The position numbers and the translations under genes were made by a program. The notes under the pieces were generated by a model. The model did not search any database and was not told the origin of the DNA. It saw only the letters and a program-made list of their open reading frames with translations. Shown in pieces: positions 20,342 through 28,461 of a DNA stretch of 64,000 nt; within the stretch, counting starts at the first letter, position 1, and every line of letters starts with the position of its first letter. Source of the DNA: Candidatus Poribacteria bacterium (GTDB taxonomy: Bacteria > Poribacteria > WGA-4E > PCPOR2b). Location: positions 1-64,000 of the forward strand of contig JAJEAL010000091.1 in NCBI GenBank assembly GCA_022822785.1, given 5' to 3'.

Positions 20342-21247
20342 TTATTTCTTCCAAGTCATCAGTGGTTCAAGCCGTGCGAGGATTTGATCCAAGTACTTTG
20401 AAGCGATTGCGTCCAACGGCATCTTCCCGTTACGCTTGAGCGGACAATCGATAATCCCACGCCGATACAGGACCTCCTTGTAACAGCCGGGGAGTTGATG
20501 TTCAAAGAGGAAAAGCGGTGCCATCTCTTTGTAAATGTAGTTCGATTGTTCCTCATCTCCTGCCTCTAAAGCGTTCCATAAACCGACCACAACATCGACG
20601 ACATGGGAGGCAGGCATTTGTCCGGCGCTCCCGCGCAGGTACTCCTCAATCAGATAACGTCCACCTGCCCCACCGAATACCCCCTTACACGAGCCGTCAT
20701 CCCCTTCCACCACAGCGGTCAGTTTCACCGTGCTGGGTATCGTCTCCTCCTTGATATATTCAACGTGCTCAATTTCCCGACAGAGTTTGAGCAAGCATTC
20801 TGCTGACAGATTTGACCCGATCGGCGGCATATTGTTCTGGATGAAAACCGGCATCTGCGCTGCATCTGAGATTACTTGATAATATTCAAAGACGAGGCTT
20901 TCAGAGATATGATGGATGTACGGTGGCATTGCGATGACACCATCTGCGCCGATATCGCGGGCATGTTTGGCGAACCCTTCCGCGACCTCCTGCCCCACTC
21001 CTGCGACGCCGATAATGGCTGGCAATCGACCGTCATTCTGCTTCACAAGCACTTCCGACATCTGGAACCGTTCTGCATCGCTGAGAGCGGTGAACTCACT
21101 GGCGTTCACGGGATAGACTAAGCCGTGTGACCCGCACTCGATACAAAAGTCGATCATACGTTGAAAACTAGGGACATCAATCTCGCCGTTCTCTCGGAAA
21201 GGGGTGGACGGGATGGTGAATACGCCACGATAACTGTTTGCGGACAT
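20342..21247 (-). CDS. DapA/NAL-family lyase-like protein with altered active site
   Basis: A TIM-barrel protein of the dihydrodipicolinate synthase/N-acetylneuraminate lyase family, 301 residues. The Schiff-base lysine is retained (Lys166 in EYIKEE). Other catalytic positions differ. The usual GTTGE loop reads VNASE (47-51), so both Thr are replaced, and the Tyr of the YNxP motif is Asn138 in FIQNNMPP. It is therefore not a dihydrodipicolinate synthase in the strict sense; an aldolase, dehydratase or other lyase role is possible. Start chosen at 21247, which has a GGAGA site 5-7 bases upstream; in-frame ATGs at 21259 and 21283 are alternatives. Confidence 0.82.
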   Translation of the reverse strand: MSANSYRGVFTIPSTPFRENGEIDVPSFQRMIDFCIECGSHGLVYPVNASEFTALSDAERFQMSEVLVKQNDGRLPAIIGVAGVGQEVAEGFAKHARDIGADGVIAMPPYIHHISESLVFEYYQVISDAAQMPVFIQNNMPPIGSNLSAECLLKLCREIEHVEYIKEETIPSTVKLTAVVEGDDGSCKGVFGGAGGRYLIEEYLRGSAGQMPASHVVDVVVGLWNALEAGDEEQSNYIYKEMAPLFLFEHQLPGCYKEVLYRRGIIDCPLKRNGKMPLDAIASKYLDQILARLEPLMTWKK

Positions 21248-21822
21248 TAAATTCTCCATATAGATATTTGCGGTATCAATCAACATATTGGTTCGTTTCG
21301 GAAAACTGCCTAAGCTCATTAATGTTAGATTGTGTTAGTCATTGTGGATAACTGACCCATCTACCGTCATTGATGCAACACACAGGTTGCCCCGCCCTGA
21401 TACATGGGGATTCAAAACCGGGGCTAAAAACTGCGGATTGCTTTGGCTTGTTTTCCCGGTGCACTTGTCACGTTTCACAATGTACGTTTGAGGTTTCCAC
21501 ATAGTGCTCCGCTAGAGCACAGAATCGTGGTGATGTCGCCATTCTATAGACATGTCGCTCCGCTGGAGCGAAAGACGATGTTGTTAGGGACTTAGGTAAA
21601 CGCTTATCACACCTGATAAATCCCCGATAGATTGTCCGGTCCCGATTCTCGTGGATGTTCGGAACGGCATAAACCGAGACCAGGGGGACAGGGTCCGAGA
21701 AGTCGGGATTCTCGTGGCAGGGCACGGGATTCAGAGCAGCTGGATCGACAGCTAAAAGCATCCAATTTTAATCGCAAACCGCTGGGCTTTTAACACTAGG
21801 AGCTTGCGTTAGCATACGCAAG
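21248..21822. repeat. 575-bp gene-poor region with several stem-loops
   Basis: No convincing gene. It holds two related stem-loops (GTGCTC..GAGCAC at 21504-21520 and TCGCTC..GAGCGA at 21555-21571), a 49-bp repeat at 21750-21798 that recurs at 47106-47154 with about 9 mismatches, and a hairpin at about 21801-21824 (GCTTGCGT..ACGCAAGC) that overlaps the argC stop. A 97-codon frame on the minus strand is built mostly from these repeats. Confidence 0.5.
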
Positions 21823-22794
21823 CTAACTCGTGCTATAAACCGGGTCAATACCGTACAGCCGGGGCAGTCCGAGCATAATATTCATATTTTCAACGGCTTG
21901 GCTGGCGGCGCCTTTTCCAAGGTTGTCCTCAAGGGAACAGATATAGGCGAATCCTTCATCAACTCTGACTTTGACGAGGAGTTTGTGGGTGTCAGCGACA
22001 TCTCGTGTGCCCCACTGTTTATCAGCGGTATCTTCCACGATAAAGACCAGATCCTCCGGTCGATAGGCGTTTCGTATGGTCTGACTCAACTGTTCAACCG
22101 CTACTTCCTCAGGGAGGTTTTTTAGTGGTTCCATCAATTCGACTCTGATGTTCGTGTTGATTCCCCTGAAGACAGATTGGAGAACAATAGGGGTGAAGTT
22201 GACACGAAAACCAGAGTATAGCTCCATCTCCGGGATGTGCTTGTGCTGCCTGCCGTAAGCGTACGTAATTTCATTGGGCACCTCTTCGACATCTTGGCGC
22301 GCCCCGGAAATTCCCGATGTTGCTACAATTGTTGCGTCTCCTTGGACAAGTCCTTTAAGGGGCCTTAAAGCGAGAACAACGCTCGTCGGGTAGCAGCCCG
22401 GATTTCCCACCAACCTTGCTTGTGCAATCTGATCCTGCAGCAGTGCTGGCATCCCGTAAACGGCTTCCGATAGCAGTTCCGGAACATAATTCGCTGACTC
22501 ATCGGGGTTCAGTCCAATCCGCGGTGCGTACTCTCCTTCAAATTCCGCTCTAGGAAATCTGAATGCGCCGCTCATATCAATCACTTTTTTTTCACGCTCA
22601 AAAACTGGAGGCGCAAACGCCATCGATTCCGGATCTTTCGTTGCAAGAAAGACTAGGTCGCAGGTGTCCAACGCTCCTTCTGCTCTTCTTGAATTTTGTC
22701 TGAAGCAGATTTCAACCTGATCGTGGTGTTCTAGGATCTTTTCAATCTCTTGCCCCACCATGCCGGTGTCGCCGTATATGCCGATTCTGTACAT
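21823..22794 (-). CDS. argC: N-acetyl-gamma-glutamyl-phosphate reductase
   Basis: Third step of arginine synthesis, NADPH-dependent. The 323 residues start RIGIYGDTGMVGQEI (Rossmann), carry the active-site motif VGNPGCYPTS with the catalytic Cys, and have the catalytic His in the GRQHKHIPEME segment. An AAAGGAGG ribosome site precedes the ATG at 22794. A perfect-spacing promoter and a palindrome over the transcript start lie upstream. No other arginine gene is nearby. Confidence 0.93.
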   Translation of the reverse strand: MYRIGIYGDTGMVGQEIEKILEHHDQVEICFRQNSRRAEGALDTCDLVFLATKDPESMAFAPPVFEREKKVIDMSGAFRFPRAEFEGEYAPRIGLNPDESANYVPELLSEAVYGMPALLQDQIAQARLVGNPGCYPTSVVLALRPLKGLVQGDATIVATSGISGARQDVEEVPNEITYAYGRQHKHIPEMELYSGFRVNFTPIVLQSVFRGINTNIRVELMEPLKNLPEEVAVEQLSQTIRNAYRPEDLVFIVEDTADKQWGTRDVADTHKLLVKVRVDEGFAYICSLEDNLGKGAASQAVENMNIMLGLPRLYGIDPVYSTS

Positions 22795-22835
22795 GATCTG
22801 CCTCCTTTTGTAGATTGTGATTCAAGAATGGTCGA

Positions 22836-22860
22836 ATAGTGAGATTAAATCTCACACTAT
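22836..22860. promoter_or_regulatory. palindromic operator candidate over the argC transcript start
   Basis: The 15-bp perfect core TGAGATT-A-AATCTCA (22840-22854) lies within a longer imperfect palindrome with ATAGT/ACTAT flanks. It begins 2-3 bases downstream of the -10 box of the argC promoter and so covers the expected start site, a normal place for a repressor. Its size is like an ArgR box, but the sequence is not a close match to known boxes. Confidence 0.45.
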
Positions 22861-22862
22861 GA

Positions 22863-22891
22863 AGTATAATCTCTCATTTTTCGAGTGTCAA
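22863..22891 (-). promoter_or_regulatory. strong sigma-70-type promoter for argC
   Basis: Minus-strand TTGACA (22891-22886) and TATACT (22868-22863) with a 17-bp spacer, followed by the palindrome at 22836-22860 and a ribosome site before the ATG at 22794. Confidence 0.75.
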
Positions 22892-22942
22892 TGTTTTTTT
22901 GGTTAGCTCAACGGGTTAGGGGAGAAGTAGGGTGGTGGCGTT

Positions 22943-23067
22943 TATGGTAGATTTTAGAATTACTTAAAGACTATGAACGAGCGAGGCCAGGACGTTGTGC
23001 GCAGAGTTACGGCACACGGAGTGTACCTACTACTTTTAATATTTACTTATTTTTCTAATTCACCATA
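22943..23067. mobile_element. MITE-like element, family 1, diverged copy
   Basis: A 125-bp region starting TATGGTAGATTTTAGAATTA and ending CTAATTCACCATA. The ends are imperfect inverted repeats of each other and match the ends of the 67-183 element. The right end is closely shared with the fragment at 63879-63901 (ACTTATTTnTCTAATnCACCATAG). The interior is unrelated to copy 1. Together with the two promoters it fills the 469-bp gap between argC and the aminotransferase gene; no gene is seen there. Confidence 0.55.
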
Positions 23068-23166
23068 GTCTGCCGCTGGATGGATTTCCGGATCTGGATT
23101 GCAGCTTCCTATCCAGAGACAAAAAAGCCGAAAAAGAGACGGCTCTAACCCCATGCCAGTTTAGGA

Positions 23167-23196
23167 TTGACGCCCTTGTAGGATTCGTGCTATTAT
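23167..23196 (+). promoter_or_regulatory. sigma-70-type promoter for the aminotransferase gene
   Basis: TTGACG (23167-23172) and TATTAT (23191-23196) with an 18-bp spacer, 68 bp ahead of the ATG at 23264. Confidence 0.6.
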
Positions 23197-23263
23197 TTCA
23201 ATTGGCTTGGGGGTTGTGAGGCTCTCAATCATACCATCTCACAAATCACAGAGGGATCTTTCT

Positions 23264-24487
23264 ATGGGGCTAATGCCATCAGCATGGGCGCAACAGATAA
23301 AACCGTCGCCGACGTTAGAAATCAAGTCAGTTGCAGATAGGTTGAGACTGGAAGGGAAACAGATTTACGATTTCGGGATCGGTGAAATGAATCCGGAACT
23401 CCCGGTTCCTCACCTGCTGAAAGCCGCGATTGCCCAAGCTGTGATGGATAATGCAACGCACTATTCGCCGGCGGCAGGTGATCCAGAACTGCTTGACGCT
23501 ATTCATGCGGATCTTCGTCTGTTCGGGTTGGACTATTCCCCTGCAGAGATTGTTGTCTGCCCCGGGCCTAAAGATGCGTTCTTCAAAATCTGTGTGACAA
23601 TGCTGAACCCAAGTGCTCGCCGGAATCGATTGGTCGCATTTGCGCCAACCTACGAATCTTACGAAAACCTGCCTGTCCTGTTGACGGGTAAACCGCCCAT
23701 TGTCTTGCAGACCGATGCACATTTCCTGCCGGATCCGAATCAGTTGGAAGACCTACTGAGCCAAGATGATACGATTGCACTGATTGTACTGAATTCGCCA
23801 AATAATCCAACTGGAGCGGTTTATCCCCTGTCATTATTGGGTGAGCTTGCCGAAATCATCGGTAAGCACGAACAGATCTGTGTTCTGTCCGATGAGGTTT
23901 ACCGCACCGTCGTCTATGACGGTATCGAACATGTGAGCATTGCATCATTTCTGCCCGATCAAACCGTACTCGTTGGGGGGGTGTCCAAAGAGGTTTCGGG
24001 CACGGGACTTCGCTTGGGGTTTATTGCGGGTCCGGAACCGGTGATGCAGACAGTGGCAAATGTTGAGGGAAACATATCTTCCTGTGTCAACCTACCTACG
24101 CAGAAGGGATACGCCCAGTTTTTGCACAAAGATGCCGATCTGCGTCTACGCTATGAAATTCGGGATGCACTTTGTGTGCGGCGAGACGCATTGATAGGGC
24201 GCTTTAGCGAGCTAGTGGAGGACGCACTTTGGGAGCGTCCATCCGGCGCGTTCTACTTTTTCCCCGATATACGCTGCTACTGTGGTCGGCAGACACCGGA
24301 CGGGCGACTTCTGGACACGGACGAGGCGTTGGCACTTTACTTAATTGAAAGTGCGAATGTCGTAACCGTGCCGGGGAGCAAGTTTCAGCGCCCCGGGCAT
24401 CTCCGATTCGCGTATGCGGTTAGTCTTGAAACAATCGATGTGGGGATACAGCGACTGGCGGCAGCACTGAATCGGTTGTGTGCCTAA
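23264..24487 (+). CDS. class I/II pyridoxal-phosphate aminotransferase
   Basis: A 407-residue fold-type I aminotransferase. Family motifs are THYSPAAGDPEL, LNSPNNPTGAVY, CVLSDEVYRTVVYDG (PLP-contacting Asp and Tyr) and the PLP lysine in GVSKEVSGTGLRLGF with the Arg/Lys phosphate ligands. The substrate, an aspartate- or alanine-type amino acid, cannot be fixed. A GAGGGATC ribosome site supports the ATG at 23264; the longer frame from 23207 begins only about 4 bases after the predicted transcript start and lacks a site. It starts the long plus-strand block. Confidence 0.9.
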   Translation: MGLMPSAWAQQIKPSPTLEIKSVADRLRLEGKQIYDFGIGEMNPELPVPHLLKAAIAQAVMDNATHYSPAAGDPELLDAIHADLRLFGLDYSPAEIVVCPGPKDAFFKICVTMLNPSARRNRLVAFAPTYESYENLPVLLTGKPPIVLQTDAHFLPDPNQLEDLLSQDDTIALIVLNSPNNPTGAVYPLSLLGELAEIIGKHEQICVLSDEVYRTVVYDGIEHVSIASFLPDQTVLVGGVSKEVSGTGLRLGFIAGPEPVMQTVANVEGNISSCVNLPTQKGYAQFLHKDADLRLRYEIRDALCVRRDALIGRFSELVEDALWERPSGAFYFFPDIRCYCGRQTPDGRLLDTDEALALYLIESANVVTVPGSKFQRPGHLRFAYAVSLETIDVGIQRLAAALNRLCA

Positions 24488-24580
24488 TAGGGTTATGCGC
24501 TGAATTTCTTAATCGCCATATATTGTTGCTATGAAACATAAATTGCAGTCTAGGGGCTACATTCAGGAGGACAAATTCAT

Positions 24581-25342
24581 ATGCAATATGGAAACAACTG
24601 TTGGGTAGATATTGAGGAGGTAGACAAGAATAAAGTTGTCGTTCTTCCGCTCGGATCGCTAGAACAGCATGGACATCACTCTCCACTACTGACGGATACC
24701 TATCTTGTGACCGCAGTCGCGCAACGGGTTGAACAACAACTTAGTGACCAGATCTATCTGCTGCCGACGCTATGGCTTGGTGCGTCTGACCATCATCTAG
24801 ATCGGGCCGGCACTGTGAGCGTTCCCAATGACATTTACACGTTGATGATAAAGAATATCGTTAGGTCTATCGCCAAGGCGGGATTCCAGCGTGTATTTTT
24901 GCTGAACGGTCACGGCGGAAATGTCATCCCTGGCACACAGGCGATTACGGAGCTGTCCAACGAATCGGATGTCTATGATCAGATGTGGATTGCGTTAGGT
25001 ACCTATTGGACGGTGGCGGAACCAGCGATGGCGCCAGAGCGTCACGGGATGGAAACACCGTATCTGACGCACGCGTGTGAGTACGAAACCTCAATGATGT
25101 TGTTCCTGCACGGCGAGATTATGCGGATGGACCGGGTGACCTCTAGTCCACCGATGGTAGATTCACCGTTTTATCACAGCGAGCACGGTGGACGCATCAA
25201 TGTCGGCCGGCGGTTGGTCACGCGGGCACCGACCGGGGCAATGGGGAAACCGCAGCACGCTACGCCGGAGAAAGGAGAATCGTTGCTGAAAGCCATCGCC
25301 GGTGAAGTGATCGCCTGTATCATGGACTTCGAGATGTGGTAG
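24581..25342 (+). CDS. creatininase-family amidohydrolase 1
   Basis: Metal-dependent amidohydrolase of the creatininase/MftE family, 253 residues. Metal-ligand motifs are PLGSLEQHGHHSPLLTDTY (given as PLGSLEQHGHHSPL and TDTY) with Glu and His ligands, LWLGASDHHLDRAGTV and LNGHGGN. A CAGGAGGAC ribosome site precedes the ATG. Family members act on creatinine, formamides or related ring amides; the substrate is not known here. A second member is at 39670-40401. Confidence 0.9.
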   Translation: MQYGNNCWVDIEEVDKNKVVVLPLGSLEQHGHHSPLLTDTYLVTAVAQRVEQQLSDQIYLLPTLWLGASDHHLDRAGTVSVPNDIYTLMIKNIVRSIAKAGFQRVFLLNGHGGNVIPGTQAITELSNESDVYDQMWIALGTYWTVAEPAMAPERHGMETPYLTHACEYETSMMLFLHGEIMRMDRVTSSPPMVDSPFYHSEHGGRINVGRRLVTRAPTGAMGKPQHATPEKGESLLKAIAGEVIACIMDFEMW

Positions 25343-25421
25343 GTTGATGATTCACAACCGTTCACTATCTATACGATTAACTGTCCTTTTCCAAATGGGA
25401 ACTTAGCTAGGGCGTAAAACA

Positions 25422-26279
25422 ATGAGAAAACTGTCACGAAACGATCCGTGCTGGTGCGGCAGTGGCAAAAGATATAAAAGCTGTCATCTCAAGCTGGACA
25501 AAAAATCAGGTACATTCCAACCACGAATGGCTTCGGGGATTATTCTTAAAACTGAGGAACAGATTGAGGGCATTCGTAGAAGTAGTCAGTTGGCGCGGAA
25601 CACTCTGGACATGTTGGAGCGGCGAATTGATGCTGGTATTACTACCAATGATATTGACCGATGGGTCTATGAATACACCTGTGACCACGGTGGCTATCCT
25701 GCGACTCTTGATGTGAAGGGATTTAATAGAAGTTGCTGCACGTCGATTAACAATGTCATCTGCCACGGGATTCCCGATGAAACGGTCTTGGAGGATGGGG
25801 ATATCATCAACGTTGATGTGACGCCCGTTCTGAATGGGTATTTTGGCGATACGAGTCGTATGTTCGTCATCGGCGAAGCGTCGGCGGAAGCTGTGAGACT
25901 GATCGAGGAAACGAAAGCGTGTATGTACCTTGGGATTAATGCGGTAAAACCCGGTAACACAATTGGGGACATCGGTTACGCTATCCAGCAACATGCCGAA
26001 AGCCTCGGCTACTCTGTTGTGCGTGATCTGTGCGGACACGGCACCGGTCTTGAATTTTGGGAGGCGCCCCAAGTTCCGCATTACGGCAAGAAAAACGATG
26101 GTCCCGAAATGATGCCGAATATGGTTTTTACAATCGAGCCGATGATTAACGCGGGGCGTTACGAATGCACGACATTGTCGGATGGCTGGACGGTTGTTAC
26201 GGTTGATGGTTCGTTGTCGGCGCAGTGGGAGCATACCGTGCGTGTAACGGAGACCGGTGTGGAGATTCTGACAGCGTAA
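25422..26279 (+). CDS. map: methionine aminopeptidase type I with N-terminal SEC-C zinc motif
   Basis: Removes the initiator Met from nascent proteins. Residues 1-25 hold a SEC-C zinc motif (CWCGSGKRYKSCH, Cys10, Cys12, Cys21, His22) like that at the SecA C-terminus, which binds ribosomes. The catalytic part (about residues 40-285) has the dinuclear-metal ligands in NVDVTP, GDTSRMF, CGHGTG, TIEPM and WEHTV. SEC-C-tagged MetAPs are known in several bacteria, and the motif probably aids ribosome docking. It lies between creatininase and tautomerase genes and 20 bp ahead of the latter. Confidence 0.94.
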   Translation: MRKLSRNDPCWCGSGKRYKSCHLKLDKKSGTFQPRMASGIILKTEEQIEGIRRSSQLARNTLDMLERRIDAGITTNDIDRWVYEYTCDHGGYPATLDVKGFNRSCCTSINNVICHGIPDETVLEDGDIINVDVTPVLNGYFGDTSRMFVIGEASAEAVRLIEETKACMYLGINAVKPGNTIGDIGYAIQQHAESLGYSVVRDLCGHGTGLEFWEAPQVPHYGKKNDGPEMMPNMVFTIEPMINAGRYECTTLSDGWTVVTVDGSLSAQWEHTVRVTETGVEILTA

Positions 26280-26298
26280 CTGATAAAAAGAGAATATT

Positions 26299-26688
26299 AT
26301 GTCACAGATTAAAATTTATGGGTTAAGCAAGAACTTGGCCCCTATCAAAGCGAAGCTCTCCGATGTGATTCATTCTTGTGTGGTCGACGCTCTACATTAT
26401 CCGGAGGATAAGCGGGCACACCGCTTCTTTCCACTTGATCCATCCGATTTCTACTATCCCGCGGGGCGCACAACAAAATACACGATTATTGAAATTAGTA
26501 TGTTTGAAGGCAGATCTATAGGGGCGAAGAAAAACCTGATTTCCCTGCTTTTTGAAAGGGTGCATCAACAGCTGGGTATCCTCCCACAAGACCTTGAAAT
26601 CACAATCACTGAGACGCCCACGCACAATTGGGGGGTCCGCGGTATGCCGGGTGACGAAATCGACTTAAACTACAAGGTTGAAGTGTAG
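26299..26688 (+). CDS. tautomerase-superfamily protein
   Basis: The 129 residues resemble the tautomerase_2 group: IKIYGLSKNLAPIKAKLSDVIH at the start (as IKIYGLSKNLAPIK and KLSDVIH), RFFPLDPSDF and EISMFEGRS in the middle, and a WGVRGMPGDE segment. The classic catalytic Pro directly after Met is absent (MSQIK), so catalysis may differ or be lost. It is translationally close to map (20 bp) and overlaps the leader of the next gene. Confidence 0.8.
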   Translation: MSQIKIYGLSKNLAPIKAKLSDVIHSCVVDALHYPEDKRAHRFFPLDPSDFYYPAGRTTKYTIIEISMFEGRSIGAKKNLISLLFERVHQQLGILPQDLEITITETPTHNWGVRGMPGDEIDLNYKVEV

Positions 26689-26707
26689 TAGATGGAGGAA
26701 TGAACAT

Positions 26708-27187
26708 TTGGCTCTTATTTTTAAGCAGCCCAATCCGGACACAATTATCCTCAAACGCAGGATATCCTCTCGAATTTCTAGTCTGATCTGGTTTGCAGCG
26801 GCTGGTCTGCTTATGTTCACGTTCAAGACTAACGATTGGATATGGTTTGCTGTCCCCTGTTTACTCATGGGGCTGCATCTCTTAACGTATACCGTGCGAA
26901 TTACTATCCGGCTGCCGCAGCGTGATATTCTATGGCAGCGGCGGATCCTGCTCCTGTTTCCTGATGAACGGCAAGTACCGTTTTCTGGGGTCCGGTCGGT
27001 GAGGATTGGAATTCGGGGGAGATTCATTAAGATCTGGTGTCTTTACCTTTTTTTGGTCGATGGTTCACAACTCTCGATCGCCTACTCATCTCTCCCGAAT
27101 CAGGTTGAAGTACAGGGGGGTGAACTTGCACAAGTTGTTGGCAAGCCGTTGGTACGCGAACAGGAGGAGCGTGAATCTGAGGAGTGA
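26708..27187 (+). CDS. small two-TM membrane protein with PH-like domain
   Basis: Not recognised by name. With a TTG start at 26708, backed by a GGAGGA ribosome site at 26694-26699, the product is 159 residues: a short basic N-terminus, two hydrophobic segments (roughly residues 24-65), then a soluble region (WQRRILLLFPDERQVPFSGV, then RSVRIGIRG) compatible with a bacterial PH-like fold, and an acidic end. A frame starting at 26678 would overlap the tautomerase. The layout is like the protein at 1458-1886. Function unknown. Confidence 0.6.
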   Translation: MALIFKQPNPDTIILKRRISSRISSLIWFAAAGLLMFTFKTNDWIWFAVPCLLMGLHLLTYTVRITIRLPQRDILWQRRILLLFPDERQVPFSGVRSVRIGIRGRFIKIWCLYLFLVDGSQLSIAYSSLPNQVEVQGGELAQVVGKPLVREQEERESEE

Positions 27188-27221
27188 AAATCAGGACATC
27201 AGTCCCAAAGGATATTAATCA

Positions 27222-27233
27222 GTTACATGTAAC
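27222..27233. promoter_or_regulatory. 12-bp palindrome before the Gfo/Idh-PhyH-MDR-SDR cluster
   Basis: GTTACATGTAAC is a perfect palindrome lying 15 bases before the first ATG of the cluster at 27249. Its size and position fit a repressor site blocking translation or transcription, but no regulator gene is adjacent. Confidence 0.3.
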
Positions 27234-27248
27234 CAGAAAGGCAACCCA

Positions 27249-28409
27249 ATGACAAGCGAACTGAAAGTCGGTTTAGTCGGTGTCCCGCGTGGATCAGGGT
27301 TTATTCGGGCGTTCCAAACTGTGCATGAAACTGCCCTCGTTGCCCTCTGTGATATTAACACCGAAATTTTAAATCAGGTAGGCGATCAGCATGGAATCAA
27401 GGAGCGATACACAGACTTTGAAAAAATGGCACAGTCAGACCTTGATGTGATTCTTGTCTCGACACCGATGCCCTTGCATGTTCCACAAGCTGTTATCGCG
27501 CTTTCAGAAGGAAAGCATGTTCTCTCTGAAGTACCCGCCGCAACAGATATCGAGCAGTGCTGGCACCTTGTCAATGCTGTCAAACAGAGTGGAAAAAAGT
27601 ACATGATGGCAGAAAACTATACCTATATGAAGCCGAATGTACTGGTGCGTGAACTCGCTCGGCGGGGCTTGTTCGGTGAGATCTACTTCGGCGAAGGCGC
27701 CTATATCCATGAATTGAAGGCAGGCAACGAAAGAACCAAGTGGCGGCGCAAGTGGCAAACCGGACGCAACGGATCAACGTATCCGACACATAGCCTTGGT
27801 CCCGTGCTACAATGGTTCGATGAGCGGGTTTGCACCGTCGCCTGTTTCGGCACAGGTCATCATTATCGGGATCCACGTGGTGTGCACTACGAAAACGAAG
27901 ATAGCACGACAATGATGTGCAAGACGACAAACGGTGGACTGATCGAGATTCGGGTTGATATGTTGTCCAACCGTCCACACAATCTTACCTACTATAGCTT
28001 GCAAGGGACGCAGGGTTGCTACGAAGCCCCGCGTGGTTTTGGCGATGCCCCTAAGATCTGGTTGGCAGCCTATGACGAGGAGATGAAGTGGCGTTCGCTG
28101 TGGGATTTCGAGGAGGAGTTTATGCCAGAGATGTGGCGCAATCCGTCGGAAGAAGCCCTACAGGCTGGGCATGGCGGTGGCGACTATTTCGAGATTCGAG
28201 AGTTTGTCGATTCGATTATGACGGATACGAAGCCGCCCATTGATGTCTACGAATCGCTTGATATGACGGTGCCAGGGCTAGTTTCCGAAGCCTCGATTAA
28301 TCAGGGCGGGATTCCGCTGCCTGTTCCCGACTTCCGAGAAATTCAGCGTTTCCCGGACGATCTGCCGGAACCGTTACGAGATAGCGAGATTATTTCCGTT
28401 CAGTTGTAG
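27249..28409 (+). CDS. Gfo/Idh/MocA-family oxidoreductase 2 with EVP in place of EKP
   Basis: A 386-residue oxidoreductase-like protein. LKVGLVGVPRGSGFI is the Rossmann turn. Where the family has catalytic EKP, this protein has EVP (94-96, in VLSEVPAAT), so the usual Lys is missing. A His in YPTHSLGPV fits the second site. It may act as a non-redox lyase or hydrolase on a nicotinamide-bound intermediate, or use another base. It opens a five-gene plus-strand cluster. Confidence 0.85.
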   Translation: MTSELKVGLVGVPRGSGFIRAFQTVHETALVALCDINTEILNQVGDQHGIKERYTDFEKMAQSDLDVILVSTPMPLHVPQAVIALSEGKHVLSEVPAATDIEQCWHLVNAVKQSGKKYMMAENYTYMKPNVLVRELARRGLFGEIYFGEGAYIHELKAGNERTKWRRKWQTGRNGSTYPTHSLGPVLQWFDERVCTVACFGTGHHYRDPRGVHYENEDSTTMMCKTTNGGLIEIRVDMLSNRPHNLTYYSLQGTQGCYEAPRGFGDAPKIWLAAYDEEMKWRSLWDFEEEFMPEMWRNPSEEALQAGHGGGDYFEIREFVDSIMTDTKPPIDVYESLDMTVPGLVSEASINQGGIPLPVPDFREIQRFPDDLPEPLRDSEIISVQL

Positions 28410-28461
28410 GACGGGTTTACCGGTCTAGCTGCGCGAACATCAATATCGAAGGAGATTTCTT

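Noticed and set aside
21338-21352. DnaA-box-like TTATCCACA
   Set aside because: A single box with no dnaA, dnaN or gyrB gene nearby and no AT-rich cluster does not support an origin of replication.
21468-21761. 97-codon minus-strand frame between the DapA-like gene and argC
   Set aside because: It consists mainly of the dispersed stem-loops and has no ribosome site or family signature.
23201-23220. TTGGCTTGGGGGTTGTG as a sigma-54 promoter for the aminotransferase
   Set aside because: The -12 element has GT instead of the invariant GC, and a better sigma-70 promoter lies just upstream.
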